Shown: positions 47,532-55,943 of the stretch, one piece after another
Layout of the letters: each line of letters starts with the position of its first letter
Numbering within the stretch: the first letter of the stretch is position 1
Assembly: GCA_011365055.1 (NCBI GenBank)
Contig: RDOG01000017.1
Location: 1 to 64,000, forward strand
From: Promethearchaeota archaeon
Lineage (GTDB): Archaea > Asgardarchaeota > Lokiarchaeia > Helarchaeales > RDOG01
Length of the DNA stretch: 64,000 nucleotides
Reading direction: 5' to 3'
Made by a program: the position numbers and the translations under genes
Notes under the pieces: generated by a model
Database searches by the model: none
Told to the model about the DNA's origin: nothing
The model's input: the letters and a program-made list of their open reading frames with translations, nothing else

Positions 47532-48596
47532 TTAATATTCTTTATATATATCAATCAATATCCCAGCCATTTTATAAAATACATCATCAACATTTTTTCC
47601 TGTCAGAGCAGAAGTTTCAAAAAAAGGAATATTTAAATTTTTAATTAGATTTTCAATTTCATTTCCTTGGACTTTATTATATTCTTTCAGATCAGCTTTA
47701 TTTCCAAGAATAATTGTTGGGATGGGATAAACACGAGTACGACGCTTTGTAAGTTTTACCACGTCTTGATACCAATTCGTTACATTATTAAATGTCTCTT
47801 GACGTGTCAGATCAAATACTAGCAAAGATGCATCAGCACCCTTGTAAAAGTGTCTTCTCATTGTATTAAACTTACTTTGACCAGCTAAATCCCAGATAGT
47901 AAAGTGAACGTATGTATCTTCATCATATTTAACGATTTTTTCTGTAATATTGACACCAACTGTGCTTATGTATGATTTTCGGAATGCTTTATCCGTAAAT
48001 CTCAGTATTATTGAAGTCTTACCTACACCAGGATCGCCGCAAACAATTAATTTGAATCGATATCTGGTTTGTTGAACTTCTTCGATAGGAACTTCAGGAA
48101 ATTCTTCTAAGTCTTCTTCGCCACATTCTTGATCGCATAATTCTTGTAGTAGTTCCTGTAATTGCGTATAAAAATGTTGAATTTCACCATGAATTTTTTG
48201 TATCGGTGATTTTTTCTCCTCTAAATTCTTGAGCGTTCTAGAAGTATTTTCACATAATTGTTCAAAATTTTTAAAATATTTATAAAATACAGTATCATTA
48301 ATTTCATCAAATAATATCGTGAGAGAACAATCAACAGCTTTTCCCCTGCTAGTCTCATCTTTATAATTAAACATTTTTACTAATCCCTTGGAATTTATTG
48401 ATGGGAGAGTAATCATAGACATGGTCTTCGGAGTCTGACCTTCCTCACCTAATAGTAAACTTATAGTCTTTAAGCTAACAATATCTCTAGATTCTTTTGT
48501 TAAATCTTTAGGTTCCCAAACAATTGCAACGGGACCGAGTTTTTCATCAAATTTTGAATAAATTACTCCTTTAATTAAATTAATTTGCATTTTCAT
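47532..48596 (-). CDS. Rab-like small GTPase with N-terminal longin-like domain
   Basis: This 354-residue fusion protein has two parts. Residues about 5-125 form an alpha/beta domain (KGVIYSKFDEKLGPVAIVWE, then helix, strands SMITLP and SLTILFDE, and helices), read here as longin-like. A coiled linker (130-175) with an acidic end follows. Residues 178-354 are a Ras/Rab-type G domain with G1 GDPGVGKTS (187-195), switch I Thr212 in ISTVGV, G3 WDLAGQ (235-240), G4 NKAD (299-302) and G5 ETSAL (327-331). All catalytic positions are intact. There are no C-terminal prenylation cysteines, so membrane contact, if any, may come from the N-terminal domain. It stands alone with non-coding DNA on both sides. 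Confidence 0.9.
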   Translation of the reverse strand: MKMQINLIKGVIYSKFDEKLGPVAIVWEPKDLTKESRDIVSLKTISLLLGEEGQTPKTMSMITLPSINSKGLVKMFNYKDETSRGKAVDCSLTILFDEINDTVFYKYFKNFEQLCENTSRTLKNLEEKKSPIQKIHGEIQHFYTQLQELLQELCDQECGEEDLEEFPEVPIEEVQQTRYRFKLIVCGDPGVGKTSIILRFTDKAFRKSYISTVGVNITEKIVKYDEDTYVHFTIWDLAGQSKFNTMRRHFYKGADASLLVFDLTRQETFNNVTNWYQDVVKLTKRRTRVYPIPTIILGNKADLKEYNKVQGNEIENLIKNLNIPFFETSALTGKNVDDVFYKMAGILIDIYKEY

Positions 48597-48939
48597 CTAT
48601 TCGTAAACTTTCCAATTGGTTAAAAAAATATTAATTATTAAAAATCTGCTTTTCATCTTGAATATTTGTAGTTATTTATTGTATCGTAAATTAATATTTT
48701 GAATTTGCTTAATTCATCTTAAAAGTGCCATTTTTATTATGAATATTTCCAAAGAAAATCGAGTGAAAGAATCATATAATAGTCATTCTGTAAGGTTCTT
48801 TCTAATTAATTAGATAATCTAAAAATTGGAAGTTCTTTTTTCGATATTTTTATATTGAATAGAATAAATATGGATAAAATATTATGAAGGATAGTAGAAA
48901 TAATTACATATTTTTATTGGTAATAATAAATTTATTTTA
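48597..48939. other. Non-coding stretch, about 340 bases
   Basis: AT-rich sequence between the longin-Rab gene start and the stop of a small membrane protein gene, both on the minus strand. It must contain the promoter of the longin-Rab gene near its left end. I see no open frame, tRNA or strong repeat. Confidence 0.45.
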
Positions 48940-49374
48940 TTAAGACCATTTATTTTTATACTTCTGATATTCTTCTAATAAATCTTGTTCAGTAATGTTC
49001 TCTCGTAACGCTTTTATAATGAATAATGTCTGCATTATGTTAAATTCTTGGTTCTTGATATCTGCAACGTTTAATTTCCGCGATTGCATTTCAATTTGTT
49101 TTCGATAATCTTCTAAATTAATATTTTTCTTATCCAAATAATATCCAATAATAAACGTTCCAAACATTATTATTGGAAAAGCTAAAATCATTACTAAAAA
49201 ATCCACATTAAAAGCTAAAGTCATTAGAGAAATGGCACTTATAGTAGAAACTATCATTGAATAATAGGTTTGACCCATTCTTAACCTCGAGAATTGTTGT
49301 CCAATTAATTTTGATTTGTTAGCAACCTTAACTTTATTTATAAATTTATTATTTTTTATGCTTATTTTTCTCAA
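48940..49374 (-). CDS. Small membrane protein
   Basis: This 144-residue protein has a basic N-terminus, two membrane spans in about residues 38-83 (MIVSTISAISLMTLAFNVDF; MILAFPIIMFGTFIIGYYLD) and a charged cytosolic helix. It is divergent from a small winged-helix gene; the 108 bases between them carry repeated ATAAGTTAT sites, so the two may be co-regulated. No family is recognised. Confidence 0.7.
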   Translation of the reverse strand: MRKISIKNNKFINKVKVANKSKLIGQQFSRLRMGQTYYSMIVSTISAISLMTLAFNVDFLVMILAFPIIMFGTFIIGYYLDKKNINLEDYRKQIEMQSRKLNVADIKNQEFNIMQTLFIIKALRENITEQDLLEEYQKYKNKWS

Positions 49375-49400
49375 ATTTTACAAATCCATGTCAAATGAAT

Positions 49401-49436
49401 ATAAGTTATAACTCATAAGTTATATATATAAGTTAT
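49401..49436. repeat. Three copies of ATAAGTTAT in a divergent promoter
   Basis: Exact copies occur at 49401-49409, 49415-49423 and 49428-49436, spaced 14 and 13 bases apart. The stretch ATAACTCATAAGTTAT inside it is also an inverted pair. It overlaps the only good TATA-like sequence (TTATATATATA, 49420-49430) between two divergent genes, one of which encodes a small winged-helix protein. It looks like an operator. Confidence 0.55.
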
Positions 49437-49482
49437 GAATTTATAAATATTTGTGAGGAAGAGTAATTTAAAGATGGTCTAA

Positions 49483-49743
49483 ATGAAGCTTTCAGAAACA
49501 GAAAAAAAAATAGTAAAAATTGTAGAAAAAGAATTTAGAGCTACACCAAAATTAATTGCTAAAAAAATGAATCTTTCAGAACAACACGTGCGGAATTTAA
49601 TGGCAAACCTATCACGCTTCGAATTCTTAAAACGAGTCGCTCGAGGCCTTTATGAACGAGGATCTCAAAAATTACCTGAATTAGAAACGCTAGGTAAAAA
49701 AATTAAAAATGTTCATGAAAAAATTACAAAGACCACATCATAA
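49483..49743 (+). CDS. Small winged-helix DNA-binding protein
   Basis: This 86-residue protein consists of a single winged-helix/HTH unit: KIVEKEFRATPKLIAKKMN, then the recognition helix SEQHVRNLMANLSRFEFLKR and wing VARGLYERG, ending in a lysine-rich helix. It is the right size for a local repressor, and repeated ATAAGTTAT sites lie just upstream of it. It converges on GTPase 2. Confidence 0.78.
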   Translation: MKLSETEKKIVKIVEKEFRATPKLIAKKMNLSEQHVRNLMANLSRFEFLKRVARGLYERGSQKLPELETLGKKIKNVHEKITKTTS

Positions 49744-49762
49744 TCATTTTGAAAATATCTTT

Positions 49763-50323
49763 TTATATGAAAAGATGTGCAGTTTTTTTAAATACAGTAT
49801 AGATCGAACTCTTGTATATTGCGCAACTAAAACCTGAAGGTAATATCTTCTTAATTTTGTCCGTCAAATTGTAAATTAGTTTCCCGTCTCTAAATGGCTC
49901 TAATTTTTCTAGGTTGGGGTCATACTTATGAAAAAATATCGAAAATTCAAATTTCTCCTCACTTTTTTCAAGTATCTTGAGCAAATCAGCTAAATATTTC
50001 AAAGATAAATCATAACGTGGCGTGTCCTGTACGTCAATAACATAGATTATTCGGTCAACTCCTTTAAGTAAACCATTAATTTCTTCAAGATGGTTTTTCC
50101 GATATTGCTCTTGACCCCCAAAATCCCAAAATGAGAATAACTTATCATGAAATTCGTGTCTCTTAACTTCTTTACCAAGAGTTGGCTTTATATTACAAAA
50201 AGATAATAGGTTGATTTCTTGGGTTAAACTTAAAACTATAGATGTTTTCCCACTATTATCCAGCCCTAATAGGAAAAATTTAAAAACGTCTTTTTTGTCA
50301 TCCTTGCTCTTTTTCTCGTCCAT
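49763..50323 (-). CDS. Arf/Rag-like small GTPase 2
   Basis: This 186-residue GTPase has G1 GLDNSGKTS (20-28), switch I Thr48 in KPTLGK, G3 WDFGGQ (66-71) and G4 HKYD (132-135). It is a paralogue of GTPase 1: they share the NLLSF, VIDVQD, RYDLSL, HK-x-DPN and FTVF/YTVFKK segments. A charged N-terminal extension (MDEKKSKDDKKD) replaces the Arf amphipathic helix. It follows a ZPR1-like gene on the same strand by 112 bases. Confidence 0.9.
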   Translation of the reverse strand: MDEKKSKDDKKDVFKFFLLGLDNSGKTSIVLSLTQEINLLSFCNIKPTLGKEVKRHEFHDKLFSFWDFGGQEQYRKNHLEEINGLLKGVDRIIYVIDVQDTPRYDLSLKYLADLLKILEKSEEKFEFSIFFHKYDPNLEKLEPFRDGKLIYNLTDKIKKILPSGFSCAIYKSSIYTVFKKTAHLFI

Positions 50324-50435
50324 GATAAAAATCCCACGATTCTATTGAAGAAAAATAACTAAATGATTAAAGATTATGATATTATATAAATGATTGTAAA
50401 TTGTAACTCAATGACAAGTTTAAAAATTAAATATG

Positions 50436-50981
50436 TTAAAATGGTTCTTCTTGCAAACTTTCGTCTTCAAATTCTTTAATTATAGCACTGTTTCCCTTCG
50501 GATCTTCAAGTATTAGAGTAAATATAAAATTTCCGTCAATTGCAGTATCTATTTTTTGAATTAATGCAAGGGCATTGTTAATTTTTTTTTCGGAAGTCAA
50601 AATTTTTATTAAACCTAATGTGATGGTCTTAATTTTTTGTAATAATCCTTCGAGATTCGTTATATATCCCTCTGCTGCTTGTGAAGGTTCTATTGATATC
50701 CCAAGTTCAGGAATTTTAATAATGCAAGAGCTACTGCGAATAATTTTATGAATTAATTGTTTTGAATTAGAATATGCCAGAATATATCTTTTGGGTTCTT
50801 TATCTTGTACAGGGAATAGATCAGAAGTTTTATAACCACAATTTGAACAGATTAAGGTAAAAATTATAGTTTCACCAAAATTTGGAATATTTATCGTCTT
50901 TGTCATTGAATCCATTTTATGCTGGCAAGAAGGACATTCGGTAAACCCAAAATTAAAATTTATATTTTTTTGATCTGACAT
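50436..50981 (-). CDS. ZPR1-like zinc-finger protein
   Basis: This 181-residue protein matches a single ZPR1 module: zinc finger C16-x2-C19 and C45-x2-C48 (ECPSCQHKM, LICSNCGYKTSDLF), followed by the all-beta A/B domain with IPELGISIEPSQAAEGYITN. The INIPNFGETIIF segment between the cysteine pairs is diagnostic. Eukaryotic ZPR1 has two such modules and aids eEF1A folding; archaea carry the single form, whose role is less clear. Confidence 0.88.
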   Translation of the reverse strand: MSDQKNINFNFGFTECPSCQHKMDSMTKTINIPNFGETIIFTLICSNCGYKTSDLFPVQDKEPKRYILAYSNSKQLIHKIIRSSSCIIKIPELGISIEPSQAAEGYITNLEGLLQKIKTITLGLIKILTSEKKINNALALIQKIDTAIDGNFIFTLILEDPKGNSAIIKEFEDESLQEEPF

Positions 50982-51079
50982 TACTATTATTTAAAAACTC
51001 AATTGAATTAAAGTTTTAATATTTAATTTTTGATTGAAAGGAAATAATGAACATGTATTGGTAAGAGAAGGGCAATCAC

Positions 51080-52033
51080 GTGGTTACGAGAGAGACGAAA
51101 ATAGGGGTAGCATTTGCGATTATATCTAATTTTATTGGAGGATTTCAGCCTGTTTGGGCAAACATGCGTCCAGTTGGACTTGATTCACACGTTTTTTCAG
51201 CAATGAGTTGTCTTTTTCAAGCATTAATCTTTCTTCCAATTTTTTTAATAGAATTCAGATACAATAAGGACAAAAGAAAAAATCTAAATATTGAAGCCGA
51301 ATTATTAAAAAAGCCACAATATCGTCTTTTTTTTGGAAAATCAAAATGGGGTTTGTTTTTAGTTGTAGGTACATTATTTTCTTTAGTAATGTTCCTTTAT
51401 TACTATGGATTAGCTTTAGCCGGCTCGATTAATGGTACACTAGGCGTGAAAACTACTGCCATATTTGGATTAGTCTATGGTTTTTTATTGTTAAAAGAAG
51501 ATATAAGCAAGATTCAAGTAATTTTTTCGATCGTATTATTTTTTGGTATGATCATTGCAGTTACACAGGGAGCGTTTCAATTATTACAATTAAATATTGG
51601 GGTCATAATTATCCTAATTTGTTCATCAGTATGGATGCTTGGACATACAGCTTCGAAGCCGTATCTTTATTTTGGGATTACGACACCCTCAGAACTCTTA
51701 GTTGTGAGAAATGCTATTTCATCGGCAGTTTTGATTGGTGCATACCTTATTCTATTTGGGCCGCAAATTATTATCATTTTTATTCCCGAATATGCATTTT
51801 CTTACATTATAATGGCAGCCATATACGGTTCAAATCTCTTTTGCTGGTATCAAATTTTGAAATATCTTGATGTTTCTATTGGAACTATTTTAATCACCCC
51901 TCAAATTATAGTCACTGCAATTTTTGGCACCTTATTGTTACAAGAATCCTTCACAATTTTCCATTTAATAGGTCTCATCATCATGTGCGCCTCAATTGTT
52001 ATCATTAATTACAAACCAATGTCTAAGAAATAG
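51080..52033 (+). CDS. DMT-superfamily (EamA-like) transporter
   Basis: This 317-residue protein has about ten membrane spans in two repeats, with the EamA-type features GLALAGSINGTLGVKTTAIF in the first half and ATIYGSNLFCWYQI-like AAIYGSNLFCWYQILKYLDV with PQIIVTAIFGTLLLQESF in the second. It is a drug/metabolite-type exporter of unknown substrate. The start is GTG at 51080 after AAGGG. It begins a plus-strand run of four genes. Confidence 0.85.
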   Translation: MVTRETKIGVAFAIISNFIGGFQPVWANMRPVGLDSHVFSAMSCLFQALIFLPIFLIEFRYNKDKRKNLNIEAELLKKPQYRLFFGKSKWGLFLVVGTLFSLVMFLYYYGLALAGSINGTLGVKTTAIFGLVYGFLLLKEDISKIQVIFSIVLFFGMIIAVTQGAFQLLQLNIGVIIILICSSVWMLGHTASKPYLYFGITTPSELLVVRNAISSAVLIGAYLILFGPQIIIIFIPEYAFSYIIMAAIYGSNLFCWYQILKYLDVSIGTILITPQIIVTAIFGTLLLQESFTIFHLIGLIIMCASIVIINYKPMSKK

Positions 52034-52094
52034 CGAAAACTTTTTTTTCTAAGAATTTTTATTAAATAGAAATGGAAATAAGGGCGAATTTGAT

Positions 52095-52982
52095 TTGAAA
52101 TGGAAAACAAAATTCACTGATTTAACTGGTTGTAAGTATCCCATCATTATGGGGGCATTTGCAGGCTTGGGCAAGCCACATTTTGCAGCTCCGGTCTCTG
52201 AAGCCGGTGCATTAGGAATTATAACTAGCCATAATTATCGAACATTAAAAGTTTATGAAGCGGCTCTCGAGAAAATGGAAGAACTTCAAAAACCTTATGG
52301 AATTAATTTTTCAATAAGACCTCCTGTTAAAGAAGGGGCATTTTTGGCAGGTTTTGATTTTGATAAATACCTCGATGTAGCTTTAAAAAATAAATTTGAA
52401 CATCTAGTCTTAGTCTCAACATCCGCCTATAAAGGAGCAAAGTATGGAAAAAGGGCTAGAGAAAACGGAAAAATATGGCTCCACAAATGTGCGACCATGA
52501 AACACGCATTATCAGCAGATAAAGATAAACCTGATTTTATAGTCATTGTAGGGTTAGAAGGAACTGGCTTCAAGAATAAAATTCAAAATACCACGTTAAT
52601 TAATAACACCATGGCAAAACGCTTGTTACAAAATGCTAGCCCTATAGCTGCAGGAGGTATCGGAGATGCAAGAGGATTTTTATCTTGCTTGATGATGGGA
52701 GCCAGTGCAGTATGTTTAGGCACTTCATTGATGGCTACAAAAGAATGCCCTACTTCTGATAGATTTAAAGAGAGAATGTTGAATCAAGATCCTTTTGAGG
52801 AGGAATTTCATAAAAAAATTTTTCATTTAACAACTAAAGATAGTCCAATTTATTCAATGGCTATAGGGTTCCTAGATAAAAATATCCCTACTATAAAAGA
52901 ATTCATTGAAAAAATGATTTCTGATGCTGAAGAGATTTTAAAAAAGATTGGTTTCCAACAAAATGAAATAAGATTTTATTAA
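52095..52982 (+). CDS. Nitronate monooxygenase / FMN-dependent TIM-barrel oxidoreductase family
   Basis: This 295-residue protein has the 2-nitropropane dioxygenase family pattern: CKYPIIMGAFAGLGKPHFAA, SEAGALGIITSHN, GLEGTG, and the FMN-phosphate loop SPIAAGGIGDARGFLSCLMM with GASAVCLGTSLMAT. A catalytic histidine of true nitronate monooxygenases is not clearly placed, so the reaction may differ (enoyl-ACP reductase II and others share the fold). The start is a TTG. It is second in the plus-strand run. Confidence 0.82.
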   Translation: MKWKTKFTDLTGCKYPIIMGAFAGLGKPHFAAPVSEAGALGIITSHNYRTLKVYEAALEKMEELQKPYGINFSIRPPVKEGAFLAGFDFDKYLDVALKNKFEHLVLVSTSAYKGAKYGKRARENGKIWLHKCATMKHALSADKDKPDFIVIVGLEGTGFKNKIQNTTLINNTMAKRLLQNASPIAAGGIGDARGFLSCLMMGASAVCLGTSLMATKECPTSDRFKERMLNQDPFEEEFHKKIFHLTTKDSPIYSMAIGFLDKNIPTIKEFIEKMISDAEEILKKIGFQQNEIRFY

Positions 52983-53027
52983 AGGAATGAGTAATATAAT
53001 GAAGAAAATAAAACTGTTGAAGTATTT

Positions 53028-53729
53028 ATGAGAAGGATTCTTTTAGAAATATCCAAAAATTTTATTGATCCGATGGGATTCCGAGAGTTAATGGAACATG
53101 TTGAACGATTAGAAATTATTCATATTTATCGTTATGATAAGAAGAATTTGACTGCTATTCAATTATTCAGAATGAAGGACCCTCTTTTTCATCCAAAGAA
53201 TTTAATAGGTAAATCGGGAATTTTATATTTAGAAGTTTTAGAAGAAAATGAAAAGGAAAATGAATATGTTTGTTTAGTTAGGACTCATCATGATGCAGGG
53301 TTTCATGCAATATTTGAGGATTTCAACTTATTATTAGATTTTCCGTTAATAATAACTCAAACTATCATTAAATTAGCGTTAATTTGTCCGGAATTTCAAT
53401 TGAGCCAAATTATTGAACATCTTAAAAACGTAGTTCCAAACGATCATAAAATTTTGAATATTTCACCGATCAAGAGGGAAACTAAGGATTTAAAATCGAT
53501 ATTAACTGAAAAACAAATAGAAGTCATGTCTGTTGCTGTTAATAAGGGGTATTTCGAAATTCCGAGGAAAATCAGCTCAAAAGATTTAGCGAATCTTTTT
53601 GACATTTCGCCCAGTGCATTGAATGAGCATATAAGAAAAGTTGAGCGAAAAATTTTTCATACAATATTTCGAGATGAGGATATTGATCTTCTTAGAACAC
53701 ATCTTCAAAAGAGTGATTCAAAGAAATAA
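53028..53729 (+). CDS. HTH_10 (bacterio-opsin-activator-like) transcription regulator
   Basis: This 233-residue protein has an unrecognised N-terminal domain of about 150 residues and a C-terminal HTH_10 domain: LTEKQIEVMSVAVNKGYFEI, then SSKDLANLFDISPSALNEHI. This domain is found in haloarchaeal Bat and many archaeal regulators. The N-terminal part may sense a ligand. It lies third in the plus-strand run, 45 bases after the FMN enzyme. Confidence 0.85.
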   Translation: MRRILLEISKNFIDPMGFRELMEHVERLEIIHIYRYDKKNLTAIQLFRMKDPLFHPKNLIGKSGILYLEVLEENEKENEYVCLVRTHHDAGFHAIFEDFNLLLDFPLIITQTIIKLALICPEFQLSQIIEHLKNVVPNDHKILNISPIKRETKDLKSILTEKQIEVMSVAVNKGYFEIPRKISSKDLANLFDISPSALNEHIRKVERKIFHTIFRDEDIDLLRTHLQKSDSKK

Positions 53730-53792
53730 TAACAAAAACTATAAAATTGAAGATTAGGAAATTTATCAAAAGTTATTTTTCTGGTGAAAATT

Positions 53793-54083
53793 ATGACAGA
53801 AGAAAAAAAAGATTTATTTTCAACCATAATAGATCAAATTAAAGAAGTGACTGAAAAGATAAACGAAACTGTAAAAGATACACTAGATAGCATCCTTGGA
53901 AAAAAGGAAGGGGAAGAAAGTACGGGAATTTCCAAAATAATTCAAGATATAAGATCAGGTATCAGAGATTTATTAGGATTAGAAAAAGCTGAAGGGGAAG
54001 AATCTTTTAGCCTTAATAAATTCATAACAAAAGTCAGAAATAATCTTCGGGAAATTCTGGGTATGGAACCATTATCCGAATAA
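53793..54083 (+). CDS. Small protein with three amphipathic helical repeats
   Basis: About 96 residues consist of three similar units, each an amphipathic helix ending in a [DR]-x-[IL]-LG motif (TLDSILGKKEGEES; IRDLLGLEKAEGEES; LREILGMEPLSE). The linker EGEES recurs exactly twice. There are no cysteines and no membrane segment. The ATG at 53793 follows GGTGA at five bases. Such helices could coat a membrane or pack as a small bundle; family unknown. Confidence 0.65.
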   Translation: MTEEKKDLFSTIIDQIKEVTEKINETVKDTLDSILGKKEGEESTGISKIIQDIRSGIRDLLGLEKAEGEESFSLNKFITKVRNNLREILGMEPLSE

Positions 54084-54163
54084 CTTACTTTTTTAATTTT
54101 TCATTAATATTTTTTTTAAAAAAAATATATTGCTGATACTCCAGTTTTCCAAAGAAAAAAAAA

Positions 54164-54724
54164 TTAATGTATTTTTTTTATCGCAACTGATAGTATAATA
54201 CATCCTATAACCAAGCTAGTAAACCCTAATGTCGTTAGGAAAAATTCACTAAGAAGTAACGGGGGTAGAAACGGAAAAACTAATAACTGAGTCCACCAGT
54301 TTTCATTTAGCGAATAATAAATTTGATTACTCCCATTAAAGGAAATAATGACGATTTCAATCTTAAAAACACCATTTTCGGGTATAGTACAAGTTATTGG
54401 TATACCATTTGCATACTTTAGAATAATTGTATTTCCTGTTGAGTTAAATACTCTGAATCTTAAGTTTGCAACGTTTTTAGGAGTCATTGTAATGGAAAAA
54501 CTTCCTTTAGTAACAGTCACTTGCCAGTAATTATAGACAATACTATTATTAATAAACCAACCATACTTTGTTTCCCACTCTTGCATTACTCGGGGATGGT
54601 CTCTATATATAGCCGGAGAATTATATAATTCTACTCCAGCCAGTATTCCCGGTATAAAAGTTCCGATTCCAACGCCAAGCAAAACACATCCGACGATTAC
54701 AAGAGCTATTTTTATTCGATCCAT
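54164..54724 (-). CDS. Two-span membrane protein with extracytoplasmic domain
   Basis: This 186-residue protein has an N-terminal span (IALVIVGCVLLGVGIGTFIP), a beta-rich domain of about 110 residues facing outside (NYWQVTVTKGSFSITMTP, VFKIEIVIISFNGSNQIYYS), and a C-terminal span (LTTLGFTSLVIGCIILSVAI). It is 62 bases downstream of a similarly sized gene and probably co-transcribed. Not recognised. Confidence 0.65.
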   Translation of the reverse strand: MDRIKIALVIVGCVLLGVGIGTFIPGILAGVELYNSPAIYRDHPRVMQEWETKYGWFINNSIVYNYWQVTVTKGSFSITMTPKNVANLRFRVFNSTGNTIILKYANGIPITCTIPENGVFKIEIVIISFNGSNQIYYSLNENWWTQLLVFPFLPPLLLSEFFLTTLGFTSLVIGCIILSVAIKKIH

Positions 54725-54786
54725 ATTTATTAGACCTCATTTTTCTTCTAAGGGCAGTGATGAGTTTTTTTAATAGATTGGATTTT

Positions 54787-55227
54787 TTATATATTTAGGT
54801 AGATGAAATTGACTGCCACGATCCCAATGATTATAAATAGTCCTTCAAAGTCCGGAATTGCAAGAACTGATTCAAAGTATATTATAATCCTAAAAGTAAC
54901 AGTTCCATTCACGTTTGAAAAAATAATGAATATTATATCACTCGTAGGTCCATTAGGTTCACCATAAGCTGTGCTTAACTTCATACTATAATAACTAGAT
55001 GAAATTGATATATTTCCGTTCCAATCATCAAATAATGATTGAAAACTAAAAATATACTCGTCGATTGCAAGACGCGATACGACTAACCCCCGAATCTTAT
55101 AAAATGGTAAGTAAAAAATATCATGCAATTTATCATCGACTTCTGGCTGAAATTTAATAGTTGGTAAATGTTTATTATCTCCTATACTAATAGAATCATT
55201 ATCACTTGATCCATAATAAATTGTCAT
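54787..55227 (-). CDS. Beta-rich protein with C-terminal membrane anchor
   Basis: This 146-residue protein has strand-rich sequence (DEYIFSFQSLFDDWNGNISI, IIFIIFSNVNGTVTFRIIIY) and a final hydrophobic span (FEGLFIIIGIVAVNFIYLNI). No signal peptide is visible at the ATG, which has GAGGAG about 12 bases upstream. It resembles the next gene (54164) in composition and could be a shortened relative missing its N-terminal span. Function unknown. Confidence 0.55.
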   Translation of the reverse strand: MTIYYGSSDNDSISIGDNKHLPTIKFQPEVDDKLHDIFYLPFYKIRGLVVSRLAIDEYIFSFQSLFDDWNGNISISSSYYSMKLSTAYGEPNGPTSDIIFIIFSNVNGTVTFRIIIYFESVLAIPDFEGLFIIIGIVAVNFIYLNI

Positions 55228-55943
55228 CCCGATCTTGACTCCTCTTATGATGAAAATATGCGTAACTCTTTATATTACGAGAAGATCACATTTCCATTCT
55301 ATTACTCTTAACTCACTCCACTTCTAATGTAATTCTCGATAAACTTAATTTAAAGTTTTTCTTAGGTAATATTAAGAGAATCTTTAAAAAGTTTTTAATA
55401 TCTTAAAAAATAGTCTTCTCAGGAGATTAAAATTCAGAAATATCAAGTAAATTCTCCGATATACCTTTAGAAAGCACCTAATTATTAATCCTGAGAGAAT
55501 TTTTAAAAGAGAGAAGAGTATTTTAGCGGGTGGACTCGGCTCTCGTTCCGTGGAAGGCGAGGACATAAAATTTCAAGCTAAAGTAGAAATCATAATAACC
55601 CATAATATCTTAAATCTTAAAGAATTCATAGGTGCCATGAAATTCTGCTTGAATACTTTAGAAAAGCGAGCCTTGATGATAGAATGCATCATTCCTTTAG
55701 GTCTCTCGGGAACAAGAAAATAAATGTCTGCAAAAAATTTGAATAGATTAATTCAAAGGAAGTAATTCTAATTTAGGATTTTTATAGAATGCTTGGGGAA
55801 AATTAAGTTACAGTCACTGAACATATTAAAAACGCATTTAAAATTAAAAAACTAAATAAAAATAGAACTTCTAAAGCAAAAAGCTTACAATAAATATAAA
55901 ATATATATCTTCACCGTGATATTTTAAAAAAATAACGAAATTT
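55228..55943. other. Non-coding stretch, about 715 bases, with GC-rich hairpin
   Basis: No convincing gene is present. One 60-codon frame exists on the minus strand (55566-55384) but has unnatural composition. The stretch contains an 8-base inverted repeat (TCTCAGGA at 55417-55424 with TCCTGAGA at 55489-55496), a GC-rich hairpin at 55541-55562 and a small hairpin GAATG-CAT-CATTC at 55682-55694. GC-rich patches in AT-rich archaeal DNA often mark structured RNA, so an untranslated RNA gene is possible. Confidence 0.45.
55541..55562. ncRNA. GC-rich hairpin, possible part of a structured RNA
   Basis: CTCG (55542-55545) pairs with CGAG (55558-55561), and TTC (55546-55548) with GAA (55553-55555), around loop CGTG with a GG bulge. 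The surrounding 40 bases (about 55525-55565) are markedly richer in G and C than the flanks. Neither strand nor RNA class can be assigned; I looked for RNase P and SRP RNA core sequences and did not see them. Confidence 0.25.

Noticed and set aside
55525..55565. RNase P RNA or SRP RNA at the GC-rich patch
   Set aside because: The conserved core sequences expected for either RNA were not found in the surrounding 700 bases, so no RNA class is assigned.
55384..55566. 60-codon frame on the minus strand in the 55 kb gap
   Set aside because: The peptide starts SSPSTEREPSPPAK and continues with low-complexity hydrophobic and basic residues. It has no ribosome binding site and sits across the GC-rich hairpin, so it is more likely chance.
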